Part shown: one piece after another, positions 7,277 to 16,404 of the stretch
Layout: each line of letters starts with the position of its first letter
Position numbering within the stretch: position 1 is the stretch's first letter
NCBI GenBank assembly: GCA_023410535.1
Contig: JAEYPR010000036.1
Span: forward strand, 1 to 64,000
DNA from: Bacillota bacterium
GTDB lineage: Bacteria; Bacillota; UBA4882; UBA8346
Direction of reading: 5' to 3'
Length of the DNA: 64,000 nt
The notes under the pieces: generated by a model
Told to the model about the DNA's origin: nothing
What the model saw: only the letters and a program-made list of their open reading frames with translations
The model's database searches: none
Translations under genes and position numbers: made by a program

Positions 7277-9229
7277 CTACCGTTTCCGGTAGGAATATTC
7301 GCCCCGGTAGTTGGAGGCGTTGTAGTGCGGATACTTAGCCGGGCAATCGACCGGTCCGTCAAGCTCGTTGTCCTGGGTGTAAATGAACATCCGTTTTTCA
7401 TCCCAAAGTACGATCTCGTCACGGCAGTCGCCGGTGAGATCAATGACTTCGGCGCAAAGTTCGGGATGACCGTCATCGGGGAAGCGGACCACTTGACGGT
7501 TATGGCCGTCAATCAAACCGCCCAAGGCGATATTGCCGTTTCGCAAGATTAAATCTTGGCCATCGCCGGTCCAGTTGACCGGAGTGATCACATTGCCGTT
7601 AGGGGAGGGTTCGTCGTTCCACAGTTGGTTGCCGTGGCAATCGTAGAGATAAAGGATGCCTTGATTCCCCCAATAGGTGGAAACGCAAATCTCCATCCCC
7701 GGCAGTTCGGGCCGGTAGTTTCCGACGCTGATCCGTTGCGCGTGGCCGGTGATCTCTTTCTTGAGGATATTCCCCTGGAGGTCGGCCAGCATAAATCCTT
7801 CCCAACCGGAGACGATGCCGATCAATTCGCCTTGTTCGGGATCGATCTTGCCGATCACGATCTCATCGGTATGGTCGGTATGGACCGGCAGGGACCACAG
7901 TCGCTCACCATCGGCGCTGACCAGATCGTAACCGACGAACATCTCCTCGCGGCCGTCGCCGTTGACATCTTTAGTATAAGCAAAATGACCGGTGCTGACC
8001 GGAGCGTCGTAGGTCCAAAGCAGTTCAAGATTACTGTTATACGCCCAAAGCTTCCGGTAACGGTCTTTGATCAAAATGTCGGTCGGCCGTCCTTTGCCGG
8101 AGAAGTCGCACATCCGGACCGAGTCGACGTTAACCCGGTCAAACGGATAATCTTTCCGGTCCAGCAGCGGGGTGGGAATCCACTTCTTCACCTTGCCGGT
8201 AGCGCCGTCGAGGATCATCAATTTGAAATCCCGGGACATGATCACTTCGTCCTTGCCGTCGCCGTCGATATCGCAGACTTGGAACGGCAGGTCGGCCGTT
8301 AAAAAGGCGTGTTCGGGGTTGGGTTCGCCAATCTGCCATAAAACCTTGCCGTTAAGATCGATGGCGGTTAGGCAGCTGATCCGGGCGTAGGCGTCGCGGT
8401 GAATCCGGCGCTGGCATTGGGCGATCACCACATAATACTCCGAGGTTCCGGTCAAATGGCCAAAACGAATATTCCGGCCGGCGCCAAAGTTCTGTAGATT
8501 GATGGCTTTCCAGAGCAACGGTTGGGGGTACTTAGACTGTTCCACTGCCAGCGCTTCGGCGCGCCGACGCCGTTCTTTGGTGACCTTCGCAAAGGTTGCG
8601 GCTTCGGTTGTCACCTCAATGTCGCCGAACTGCACCGGCGCCAGCGTCCCGATGCCAATCCGGCCTGCCGGATAGGTGGCGTCCTCCGTCTCAAACTCTT
8701 TAACGCCGTTGACGAAACATTGAATATGGCTGCCTTGGCAGTCGACGCTGAACTCGTAAAACTCGTCGGAGATGTATGGATACTCCTTGTCCGCCAAGAC
8801 GGTTACGCTCTGTTGGTCGCGGCGAATTAATTGCAAGTGGCCGTTGTTGAAGCAAAGGGCGTAAAAACAAAGGCTGTTCCGGTAGCGGAAAAGTAATCCC
8901 GCCATGCTGGTCGAGAGCCATAAACGGATCCGGCAGGAGACGGTGTAATCGGACCAGTCCTGATCGCCGGTGGCCAAAATAATTACGTTGTCGAAACCGG
9001 TTTTGACCGCAGTTGAGTATTCAATATATTTGGCGCCGTCTTCCTCGACGATCATCCAGGTTTTCACTCCGCCCGAACCGGCGATCGGCGTCGGATCGTA
9101 CCATTGACCGCCATACCAGTATTTCGGCCGGTAATGGTATTCGCCCATCGCTCCTAAAAACGGTTCATAGGGAAAATCGCCTAACGTAAAACTCTGAAAG
9201 TCTTCATGAAACAAAACCTTCGTACCCAA
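7277..9229 (-). CDS. FG-GAP/beta-propeller protein with N-terminal lectin-like domain
   Basis: About 650 residues, start taken at TTG 9229 because GGAG lies 8 nt upstream; a GTG at 9238 overlaps that site. Residues about 5-205 look like a concanavalin/LamG- or DUF1080-type fold (FHEDFQSFTLGDFPYEP). From about 235 there are FG-GAP-like calcium-binding turns such as DIDGDGKDEVI, DVNGDGREEMF and DLTGDCRDEIV, as in propeller-type polysaccharide lyases of the rhamnogalacturonan lyase sort. There is no signal peptide, so it should be cytosolic and act on imported oligosaccharides. It is last in the locus with an LplABC-like transporter, 17 nt from the permease gene. Enzyme activity is inferred, not shown. 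Confidence 0.6.
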   Translation of the reverse strand: MGTKVLFHEDFQSFTLGDFPYEPFLGAMGEYHYRPKYWYGGQWYDPTPIAGSGGVKTWMIVEEDGAKYIEYSTAVKTGFDNVIILATGDQDWSDYTVSCRIRLWLSTSMAGLLFRYRNSLCFYALCFNNGHLQLIRRDQQSVTVLADKEYPYISDEFYEFSVDCQGSHIQCFVNGVKEFETEDATYPAGRIGIGTLAPVQFGDIEVTTEAATFAKVTKERRRRAEALAVEQSKYPQPLLWKAINLQNFGAGRNIRFGHLTGTSEYYVVIAQCQRRIHRDAYARISCLTAIDLNGKVLWQIGEPNPEHAFLTADLPFQVCDIDGDGKDEVIMSRDFKLMILDGATGKVKKWIPTPLLDRKDYPFDRVNVDSVRMCDFSGKGRPTDILIKDRYRKLWAYNSNLELLWTYDAPVSTGHFAYTKDVNGDGREEMFVGYDLVSADGERLWSLPVHTDHTDEIVIGKIDPEQGELIGIVSGWEGFMLADLQGNILKKEITGHAQRISVGNYRPELPGMEICVSTYWGNQGILYLYDCHGNQLWNDEPSPNGNVITPVNWTGDGQDLILRNGNIALGGLIDGHNRQVVRFPDDGHPELCAEVIDLTGDCRDEIVLWDEKRMFIYTQDNELDGPVDCPAKYPHYNASNYRGEYSYRKR

Positions 9230-9246
9230 TTCAATCACTCCTTTTT

Positions 9247-10122
9247 TTAACCTTTAATCGCTCCCACCATTAAACCTTTGGTAAAGTGTTTCTGAATGAA
9301 CGGATAAACCGCTAAAATCGGCACGGTCGCGATGAAAATCGCCGCGGCGCGCAATGACAAGCTGTTCGCATTAAATTGGGCCAGTGAGATCTGATCGCCC
9401 AATAAGTTCATCGTCTCCATCTGAACGACCATATCGCGGAGGAAGACTTGCAACACTTGGAATTTGTATGAGGTTAAGTAAATCACGGCATCGGTAAACG
9501 AGTTCCAGTGCTTGACGGCGCAGAACAAACCGATGGTCGCGATCGCCGGTTTCGACAACGGCAGGATAATCCGGGTGAAAATATACAGGTCGTTGGCGCC
9601 GTCAATCTTCGCCGACTCCTCCAGACTATCGGGAATATTCTCAAAGAAGGTCCGGAGCAAAATCACATTCCAGGTGCTGATCAAGCCCGGGATGAGCAAA
9701 GCCCAGATCGAATCCAACAATCCGGTGGCTTTGACCACCAGGTAGGTGGGGATGATACCGCCGTTAAACAGCATCGCGACGATAACAAACTTCATAAAAA
9801 ACTTCCGGCCCGGCAAATAACGGCGGGATAACCCGTACGCCAGCGCACACTGGAAGATCAAATCCAGCAACGTTCCAAAAACCGTCCGAATCACGGTAAT
9901 TTTGAAACAGCCCAGGAAACGGGTATTGCTCATGATCATTTTATAGGAATCGGTTGTGAACCCTTGGGGCAACAACATGATTACCCCTTCCCGGATCTTG
10001 TCGGGATCGCTGAGCGACGTCACAATCACGTAATAAAACGGCACAAAAGTCAACACAGCCAGGAGTGACAGAAATCCGCCAATCACCCAATTGGAATTGA
10101 ACTTTATTTTCAGCCCATTCAT
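9247..10122 (-). CDS. Carbohydrate ABC transporter permease (LplC/YtcP type)
   Basis: A 291-residue inner-membrane permease of the MalG-like (CUT1) class with about six membrane segments. The EAA loop is ESAKIDGANDLYIFTRIILP. Start ATG 10122 has GAGGTG 7 nt upstream. It pairs with the permease at 10213-11163 and the binding protein at 11312-12805. The family imports complex carbohydrates such as pectin-derived oligosaccharides. The ATPase is not in the locus, so a shared MsmX-like ATPase is expected. Confidence 0.9.
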   Translation of the reverse strand: MNGLKIKFNSNWVIGGFLSLLAVLTFVPFYYVIVTSLSDPDKIREGVIMLLPQGFTTDSYKMIMSNTRFLGCFKITVIRTVFGTLLDLIFQCALAYGLSRRYLPGRKFFMKFVIVAMLFNGGIIPTYLVVKATGLLDSIWALLIPGLISTWNVILLRTFFENIPDSLEESAKIDGANDLYIFTRIILPLSKPAIATIGLFCAVKHWNSFTDAVIYLTSYKFQVLQVFLRDMVVQMETMNLLGDQISLAQFNANSLSLRAAAIFIATVPILAVYPFIQKHFTKGLMVGAIKG

Positions 10123-10212
10123 CAAATTCACCTCGTATATCTATTCAAGCATTCCATAATCCGGCATCAACCAAACACCATAACCATTATGGAACTCCCG
10201 GTATTGGCTCTT

Positions 10213-11163
10213 TTACCACAAGGAAACTTCACTATACTTTTTCGCCATCTTATTGGTGAACAACACCAACCCAAGTCCGATCAACGATTGGAATAAGCCG
10301 ATGGCAGTGGTTAAACTGAACTTCATTCCCTGCAAACCGACCCGGTAAATATAGGTGCTTAAAACGTCGCCAACCTCATAAACCATGGGGTTGTAGAGAA
10401 TGTAGATCTGTTCGAAAGCCACATCCAACAGATAGCCGATTTTTAGGATGAACATGATGATCACCGTGTTCATGATTCCGGGGAGTGTAATGTAGAGCAG
10501 TTTCTGTAACCGGTTGGCGCCGTCGACCGTGGCGGCTTCATATTGTTCAACATCAATACTGGTTAAGGCCGCAAGATAGACAATAGCTCCCCAACCTGCG
10601 TCTTTAAGAATCCCGGATACGACCACAATCGTCCGGAAGTATTTGGGGTTAGCCATGAAGTAAATCGGGTCGCCGCCAAACAGTTTAATGATCGAGTTGA
10701 CCAGACCTTCGTTCGGTCCAAGCAACTGGATGATAATTCCGCCAAAAACGACCCACGATAGAAAATGCGGAAAATAAAAGACCGTTTGCAAACTTCGTTT
10801 CAAGCGCATACTGGTCAATTCATTCAAAAGCAAGGCCAGGATGATCGGGATTGGAAATGCGAAAACCAAATTGTAAAAATTGATTAAAAGTGTATTGCGC
10901 AGGATGTTATAAAAATCCGGAAACGAGAGCAAAAATTCGAAGTGTTTAAAGCCGACCCACGGGCTGTCCATGATGCCCCGGGCAAAGTTGAAATTCTTAA
11001 AGGCGATAATCAATCCGTACATGGGTAGATATTTATAAATGATGTACCAGATGATACCGGGCGCCATGAGTAGATAAAGATATTTGTGCCGGTTTAAGAT
11101 ACTGCCAAGCTCTTGAAACCGACTCAACCAACCTTTGTTCACCGTGTCGCTTTGACAAGCCAT
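10213..11163 (-). CDS. Carbohydrate ABC transporter permease (LplB/YteP type)
   Basis: A 316-residue permease, partner of the next gene in the operon. It has six membrane segments and an EAA loop, YEAATVDGANRLQKLLYITLP. Start ATG 11163 follows GGAG at 8 nt; the 9-residue extension upstream has no ribosome-binding site of its own. A pair of stem-loops lies between it and the upstream binding-protein gene. Confidence 0.9.
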   Translation of the reverse strand: MACQSDTVNKGWLSRFQELGSILNRHKYLYLLMAPGIIWYIIYKYLPMYGLIIAFKNFNFARGIMDSPWVGFKHFEFLLSFPDFYNILRNTLLINFYNLVFAFPIPIILALLLNELTSMRLKRSLQTVFYFPHFLSWVVFGGIIIQLLGPNEGLVNSIIKLFGGDPIYFMANPKYFRTIVVVSGILKDAGWGAIVYLAALTSIDVEQYEAATVDGANRLQKLLYITLPGIMNTVIIMFILKIGYLLDVAFEQIYILYNPMVYEVGDVLSTYIYRVGLQGMKFSLTTAIGLFQSLIGLGLVLFTNKMAKKYSEVSLW

Positions 11164-11186
11164 ATTAACCGCTCCTTCTTTAAAGA

Positions 11187-11291
11187 GCACACCGAAACCG
11201 TTTGCTGCTAAATCTGGTTGTCGACTTGGTTCCGGTGTGCATATCGGGAAACATTTGTTGCTTCAAACGATTTCAAACGGAGCGAAACCGT
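11187..11291 (-). promoter_or_regulatory. Intercistronic stem-loops between binding-protein and permease genes
   Basis: GCACACCGAAACC (11187-11199) pairs with GGTTCCGGTGTGC (11228-11240), 12 of 13 positions. A second hairpin, CAAACGG/CCGTTTG, lies at 11271-11291, just after the binding-protein stop. Such structures commonly stabilise or attenuate the message so that binding protein exceeds permease. Confidence 0.6.
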
Positions 11292-11311
11292 TTGAGTTAT
11301 TCATTTAGATT

Positions 11312-12805
11312 TTATTTGACCAGTTTCTTACCGGTGGTATTATACCAATTGCTCCAGAAGTCAATCGCTTTGTCACCGCCGGAAGAACGCCATTTTGACA
11401 CATAATCGTTCCAGCTGGCGTCGATATCAACCACGCCCAAAATCGCTTTGGTGGTATACTCGCTGACGATGTTCGTCAAGTTGAAGTTGCCCAGTTCCGG
11501 ATAGTACGGCAACGCGGCTTGGATCTTATCCAATTGTCCCATCTTGGTGGCAAAATCCAATCGAGTAATGGCGTCCTTGGTGTTGCTATAGGACATATAT
11601 TCCTTGACATCTTCGGTTAAACGGCCATGTTTAACCAGGGAGAAAGACCATTGAATCGGGTGCGGCGCTTCGATAATCTCGATTTTGCCGTTATTCATTT
11701 TGTACTCTTTGCCTTCAATTCCAAGGTAAACAAAGCGGGTTCCTTCCGGCGAGAGCACCCAATCGAACATCTTCATCAAGGCATCGACGTTTTTGGTGCC
11801 TTTCGGGACGCCGATATAATGGCGGTTGACCGAGTTGTAAATGAACTTGGACGGTTTACCGTTCTTGAGGGTCGGCAACGCGATCGCATCCCAAACCTTA
11901 TCAACCTGATTGGAGGTGTACTCCGGCAATTGATTGCCATGCCAGAAGTTGGAGGTCATCCCGTATTGGCCGGTTTTCAACTTTTCACGGTAAATCGGGT
12001 TGCTGACCAGCGGGAACTCCTGGTCGACCAAACCCTCTTTCACCAAGCGGTTCATAAATTTGAGGTATTCTTTGTATTGCGGAGTAATTTCCGGCGGCGT
12101 CACTTTCCCGTTGATTACTTTATAGGAAGCCGCATCGAACGCCGATAAGAAGATCCGGCCGCCGTAGCTTAGGTCACTGTTGACCAACAAACCGTAGGTA
12201 TCTTTCTTGCCGTTGCCGTCGGGATCTTTTTCCCGGAAGGCTTTGAGGACTTGATAGAACTCTTCAATGGTTTTCGGAGTTTTTAAACCAAGCTTGGCCA
12301 TCCAGGCCTTTTTCACATAAATCACTTGATGGAAGGCGTCTTGACGATTAAAAGGAAACGCCCAGATCTTCCCTTTCTCGGTCACCGGCAGCCAGGCTTC
12401 GGCCGGCATATTCTTGAAGTTCGGATATTTCCGGGTATTCTTGATGTACGGGGCTAAGTCGGTCAGCATGCCATCCTGGGCATATTGTAGGATCGGCTCT
12501 TTGGGGTTGCTCAAGAAGGCATCGGGATAATCACCGGAAGCCATCATGATATTGAGTTTGTTCGTGTAAGCAGCAGAACCGGGCGATTCGATGTTGATTT
12601 GCACACCGGTTTTTTCCCGAATGAATTGGGTGTACTTATTGTCAGTCAGTGACATACCCTTCGGGTCCATGTTGAAATCATACAATACTCTAAAGGAAAC
12701 TACCTTCCCCGGTTCTTTGGCGAAACTGATTCCGGAAGCGGCAATTAAGGATAACGCTAACAGAGTCAGGAGCCAAACATGCGCTTTTTTCTCTCTACGA
12801 TTCAC
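11312..12805 (-). CDS. Extracellular solute-binding protein (LplA-like)
   Basis: A 497-residue family 1 solute-binding protein. I place the start at GTG 12805, with AAAGGAGG 8 nt upstream. Residues 1-30 form a signal peptide (basic start, WLLTLLALSLIAASG core, SFA cleavage); no lipobox Cys is seen, which is unusual for a Gram-positive binding protein. Large size and resemblance to LplA/YtcQ suit oligosaccharide capture. It is the first gene of the transport operon, downstream of the regulator gene 13080-15272. Confidence 0.88.
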   Translation of the reverse strand: MNRREKKAHVWLLTLLALSLIAASGISFAKEPGKVVSFRVLYDFNMDPKGMSLTDNKYTQFIREKTGVQINIESPGSAAYTNKLNIMMASGDYPDAFLSNPKEPILQYAQDGMLTDLAPYIKNTRKYPNFKNMPAEAWLPVTEKGKIWAFPFNRQDAFHQVIYVKKAWMAKLGLKTPKTIEEFYQVLKAFREKDPDGNGKKDTYGLLVNSDLSYGGRIFLSAFDAASYKVINGKVTPPEITPQYKEYLKFMNRLVKEGLVDQEFPLVSNPIYREKLKTGQYGMTSNFWHGNQLPEYTSNQVDKVWDAIALPTLKNGKPSKFIYNSVNRHYIGVPKGTKNVDALMKMFDWVLSPEGTRFVYLGIEGKEYKMNNGKIEIIEAPHPIQWSFSLVKHGRLTEDVKEYMSYSNTKDAITRLDFATKMGQLDKIQAALPYYPELGNFNLTNIVSEYTTKAILGVVDIDASWNDYVSKWRSSGGDKAIDFWSNWYNTTGKKLVK

Positions 12806-13030
12806 TACAAATTCCTCCTTTGGAAAGTTGTTAACTTGATGATAACAGCTTCGTAACAATTTTCAAATTGCTATATTTTTAGATTGATGTACATTATTTT
12901 GTTTAGGGCCCTTTTTGTTGAAATGACGCGTATTTAACCAATTGCCAATTAGACAGTGAAATTTCGGAAATGAGGTTCGATTCCAAAGAAATGATCACTT
13001 TTGTTAATTTCATAAATCAAAATTTGAATA

Positions 13031-13060
13031 AAAAAAAGAGCCTTCCGCGACGGAAAGCTC
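13031..13060 (-). terminator. Terminator after the AraC-type regulator
   Basis: On the minus strand GAGCTTTCCG-tcg-CGGAAGGCTC is followed by eight T. The remaining 12806-13030 is AT-rich upstream DNA of the binding-protein gene with no clear promoter to my eye. Confidence 0.85.
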
Positions 13061-13079
13061 CCTTTGACAGTAAACGGAA

Positions 13080-15272
13080 TTAATTGGCTTGATTGCGAAA
13101 TTCGGAAGGCGTCAGCTGGTAACGTTTTTTAAAGTTGCGAATAAACGAATGCACCGTATCAAACCCGCAACGTTCCGCGATCTGTTTGATATTCAGCTGT
13201 TCGTCTTTTAATAAACACAGCGCCTTTTTCAACCGTAACTCAATCACATAGTCGACGAAATAAACCCCTAACTCTTTTTTAATGAACGAACTCAGGTACG
13301 AAGGGTTCATTCCCACTTCCGCCGCGACAATCTCCAGTGAAATGGTTTTATCGTAATTTTCTTCAATATAATCGATGATCCGCTGAACAACGAGCTTATG
13401 GGAGTTTTTCTCTTTACTGTTGCGGTATTCGACCAACCGCCCCGCCACTTTCAGAAAGAACTCCTTTTTCTCCTCAATCAGTTCGTAGCTGTACAATGTG
13501 ATAAAGAGGTCTTCCTCGCCATAGACATCCTTCAGCGAATAACCAAATTCCAGCACCACTTTGATGATCTCATAAAAGATATTGGAGAAGATGGCATTGA
13601 CCAGGTCCACTGATAAGTAAGACTGCGTAAAGAGATTCCGGCAAATCTGCTCAATGGCGCACTCAATCTTCGTTTGATTGCCGCTCTTGATGTATTCCTT
13701 AAGATAGGCAATCTCGGTGACCGGATAATTCGGGGCCAGCGTAGTATGGGCTGCGACCTCCTGGTACCGGATTAACGAGTTCCGGTGGGAAAAATTCTTA
13801 AAGCTTAATGCTTTTAAGGCTTGGGCGTAGCAGATCTGAATTTGTTCCATTCCCGCCAAGACCTCGCTTACCGCCACCCGGACGCTCAGATGATACGATC
13901 GTTCAATCTGCGTTTGGCTGGCCCGAATCCGCTGCTCCACTTCTGCCAAAACCGCCGTTTCGGATTGCTGCGCTTCCAGCGCCAACAAGACGACGATCTT
14001 ACCCAGCTCTACGGTGACAACCGCGGTTTGCTCCTCGCCAAAGGCCGCCTTGATATCGTTTTGAATCTTTTTATTCAGCAGCATCCGCGGCAAGTACTCC
14101 CGATTCTCCAATAAAAAACTATAATAATTGTCGATCTGATACACAACCGTCAAAAACCGTTCGCCGCGCCACTGCACCCCCAAGTCAACCGACTTCTCGG
14201 CGATCTCTTCCCGCGTGTATTCCCCGGTTAAGACGCCGATCACGAAACTGTCGATCAAGCTATTGATGTTGGTTTGAAGCTTATCTTGGTACGCCCGGAT
14301 CGATTGCGTATAAATGGTCTGGATCAGCTTGGCCAAACCAAAAGCGGAGGCCAACAGGAAACAGACGATCAGATAAAAGTCCAGCGAGTTGTTTTTGGTG
14401 CCCTCGCGAATCACGGCGTCGGGAATGATTGAAATCACTTGCCAATTGGTGTGGGCGTTTTGCGTCACAAAGACATAATAACGATGGCCCCAATCGGTGA
14501 TCCGGACCAGCGGCGTTTTTTGACCGGTCGCTAGAATTTTGGCTTGATTCTTTTTGAAGACGCGGTAAAGATCGTTATTCTGATGGAGGATGGTTTGATC
14601 CTGGTCATCCAAAACCACCAGTCCCGATTTTCTATTCCCCAAGCCCGCCAGCAGTTTCCGTTGATCCACATTAAAAACGATCGCGCCGCGCCGCGCGTTA
14701 AAGGGAATCCCGGCAACCCAAGACAAGATCAGCGGCGAGCGCGGATCACCGGCCCGTTCATAACGGGCGGGAAACCACCGTTTGGCTTTTTTTTGCGCAT
14801 AAAATTGATTAATCACCACATGATCGGGGAAATAATCCAGATTGGCAAACATATATTTGGTGGACAAGGCCTTGTCGCTACTATAGCTATACAAATAGAT
14901 CGAATCAATCACCGGTTCCGAGTTGATAATGTTGATCAGGCCCCGCTGGATTTGGTAAAGCGTAAAATAGTCGTCTTTGCCATACTCCGATTTGACCAGG
15001 ATTCCCGCTAAGTTATTGTTATCATTGACCAATTGGTGATAATACGAATTGATCTTTTGCTCGAGTGAATTTAATAATACCGCTGTTTGTTCATGGTTCT
15101 TCTCATAATACTGAACCTGCTGTTCGAGGGCGTCCCGATGGACTTTACCGTAGTAAACAAAAAGCAGCACCGAGATGATCATAGCCATGCTTAAGCAGGC
15201 CAGAACCAGCTTTTGTTGGATCGTGAATTGTACATGCCGTAGATGAAACCGCCGCAATATTTGCCCCTCCAA
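13080..15272 (-). CDS. Membrane-anchored AraC-family regulator (YesS/YtdP type)
   Basis: 730 residues. It has one membrane segment near 20-42, an extracellular sensing region to about 295, a second membrane segment (about 298-318, ending FGLAKLIQTIY), a cytoplasmic linker, and a C-terminal AraC double helix-turn-helix from about 630 (IADYIEEN-like start, CGFDTVHSFIRNFKKRY in the second motif). This class senses extracellular sugars and switches on the adjacent uptake operon. It lies directly upstream in the same orientation, separated by its own terminator. Confidence in class is high, in ligand nil. Confidence 0.88.
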   Translation of the reverse strand: MEGQILRRFHLRHVQFTIQQKLVLACLSMAMIISVLLFVYYGKVHRDALEQQVQYYEKNHEQTAVLLNSLEQKINSYYHQLVNDNNNLAGILVKSEYGKDDYFTLYQIQRGLINIINSEPVIDSIYLYSYSSDKALSTKYMFANLDYFPDHVVINQFYAQKKAKRWFPARYERAGDPRSPLILSWVAGIPFNARRGAIVFNVDQRKLLAGLGNRKSGLVVLDDQDQTILHQNNDLYRVFKKNQAKILATGQKTPLVRITDWGHRYYVFVTQNAHTNWQVISIIPDAVIREGTKNNSLDFYLIVCFLLASAFGLAKLIQTIYTQSIRAYQDKLQTNINSLIDSFVIGVLTGEYTREEIAEKSVDLGVQWRGERFLTVVYQIDNYYSFLLENREYLPRMLLNKKIQNDIKAAFGEEQTAVVTVELGKIVVLLALEAQQSETAVLAEVEQRIRASQTQIERSYHLSVRVAVSEVLAGMEQIQICYAQALKALSFKNFSHRNSLIRYQEVAAHTTLAPNYPVTEIAYLKEYIKSGNQTKIECAIEQICRNLFTQSYLSVDLVNAIFSNIFYEIIKVVLEFGYSLKDVYGEEDLFITLYSYELIEEKKEFFLKVAGRLVEYRNSKEKNSHKLVVQRIIDYIEENYDKTISLEIVAAEVGMNPSYLSSFIKKELGVYFVDYVIELRLKKALCLLKDEQLNIKQIAERCGFDTVHSFIRNFKKRYQLTPSEFRNQAN

Positions 15273-15337
15273 CTGATAAAACCAACCGAATATTCTCTTT
15301 GCAAACTATTCCACGGATTCAGCCCAGTTCCTTTTAA

Positions 15338-15493
15338 CTATGAAAAATTTCTATAAATCCCCTGTTTGTCGTGCCTCGCGACCGATTCGAAAATGAAGAG
15401 GCTTTTGAGCTTTTCCTTCATTGCCTCTTCATTGATATCGTTATTTTTTATTTGATCCTCGTCAGAAACAATGTCGTAATTTTCCCGCTTCAT
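15338..15493 (-). CDS. Small acidic/lysine-rich protein coupled to dam
   Basis: A 51-codon frame whose ATG overlaps the dam stop (ATGA). It begins MKRENYDIVSDEDQIKNNDI and has helix-rich E/K content (EEAMKEKLKSL). There is no good ribosome-binding site of its own, so translation would depend on coupling. It has no family I recognise. It could equally be a chance frame in the dam trailer. Confidence 0.35.
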   Translation of the reverse strand: MKRENYDIVSDEDQIKNNDINEEAMKEKLKSLFIFESVARHDKQGIYRNFS

Positions 15494-16335
15494 CCGAATA
15501 CCGCCAAAACTTCTTCGACCCGGTTGCGGTTCTCGCCGTCGCAACTGATCAACCGTTGCACCGTGAACGTCTCGATCCGCGCGCCTTGGTAAACATCGGA
15601 GATCATTTGGTGTTGATGATTGGAGATGACGGTTTTGATTCCCTGTTCCGCCAGTTGTAAGGCAATCTCCGCCAACCGCAATTGTTTTTCGGTATTGAAC
15701 CCTCCGGTGCTGTAGGTCGTAAAGTTGGCCGTCTTATTCAGCGGCAAATACGGCGGATCGCAATAAATCACATCGCCTTTTTCCGCTCCCAGCATGACTG
15801 TTTCAAAATCGACCGCCGTAAACCGGGCGTTTTTAAATTTCTGATGAAAAAAGAGCAATTCCCGTTCGGGAAAACGGGGTTTGCGATACCGTCCGAACGG
15901 CACATTAAAGACGCCTTTCGAATTGTAACGGCATAACCCATTATAACCGTGGCGGTTCAAATAGACAAACAACGCCGCCCGGACATACGGGTCCCGTTCG
16001 CGGTTGAACTGTTGACGCAGCTCATAGTAACGTTCTTTCGTATTGTGATCCGGGGTGAAATACGTCTTGCAAAACGTCACGAAATTCGGGCCTTCTTGTT
16101 GCACCGCCTGATATAGCGCGACCAAATCCCGATTGATATCATTCAACCAATAATCGGAATAGTCGGTATTTAACGCCAGCGAGCAACTGCCCGCGAACGG
16201 TTCCAACAAACGTTTCCCGGCGGGGAGTTGCTCCCGGATGCGCCAAACCAGTCGATATTTTCCGCCAGCCCATTTTAGAAAAGGTTTCACCCAGCTTACC
16301 CTCGCGCCGTTTTGGCAGTTATTCATTGCTATCAT
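15490..16335 (-). CDS. dam: DNA adenine methyltransferase, Dam/DpnM type
   Basis: A 281-residue D12-class N6-adenine methyltransferase. FLKWAGGK (19-26) is the SAM-binding motif of this class, LEPFAGS (44-50) follows, and DPPY (193-196) is the catalytic motif. GATC is the expected target by family. No restriction endonuclease or MutH/SeqA gene is near, so it looks solitary. The ribosome-binding site is weak; ATG 16335 or ATG 16326 could be the start. Confidence 0.88.
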   Translation of the reverse strand: MIAMNNCQNGARVSWVKPFLKWAGGKYRLVWRIREQLPAGKRLLEPFAGSCSLALNTDYSDYWLNDINRDLVALYQAVQQEGPNFVTFCKTYFTPDHNTKERYYELRQQFNRERDPYVRAALFVYLNRHGYNGLCRYNSKGVFNVPFGRYRKPRFPERELLFFHQKFKNARFTAVDFETVMLGAEKGDVIYCDPPYLPLNKTANFTTYSTGGFNTEKQLRLAEIALQLAEQGIKTVISNHQHQMISDVYQGARIETFTVQRLISCDGENRNRVEEVLAVFG

Positions 16336-16404
16336 CTTATCATAAGCAACGCTATTTTAAAACCAAAGGCCCTCTCCGGGCTTTAAAACATTTAATCGCC
16401 CGGC

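Noticed and set aside
7556..8302. A 248-codon plus-strand frame
   Set aside because: It is the mirror of the FG-GAP gene on the minus strand, whose domains and operon context are clear.
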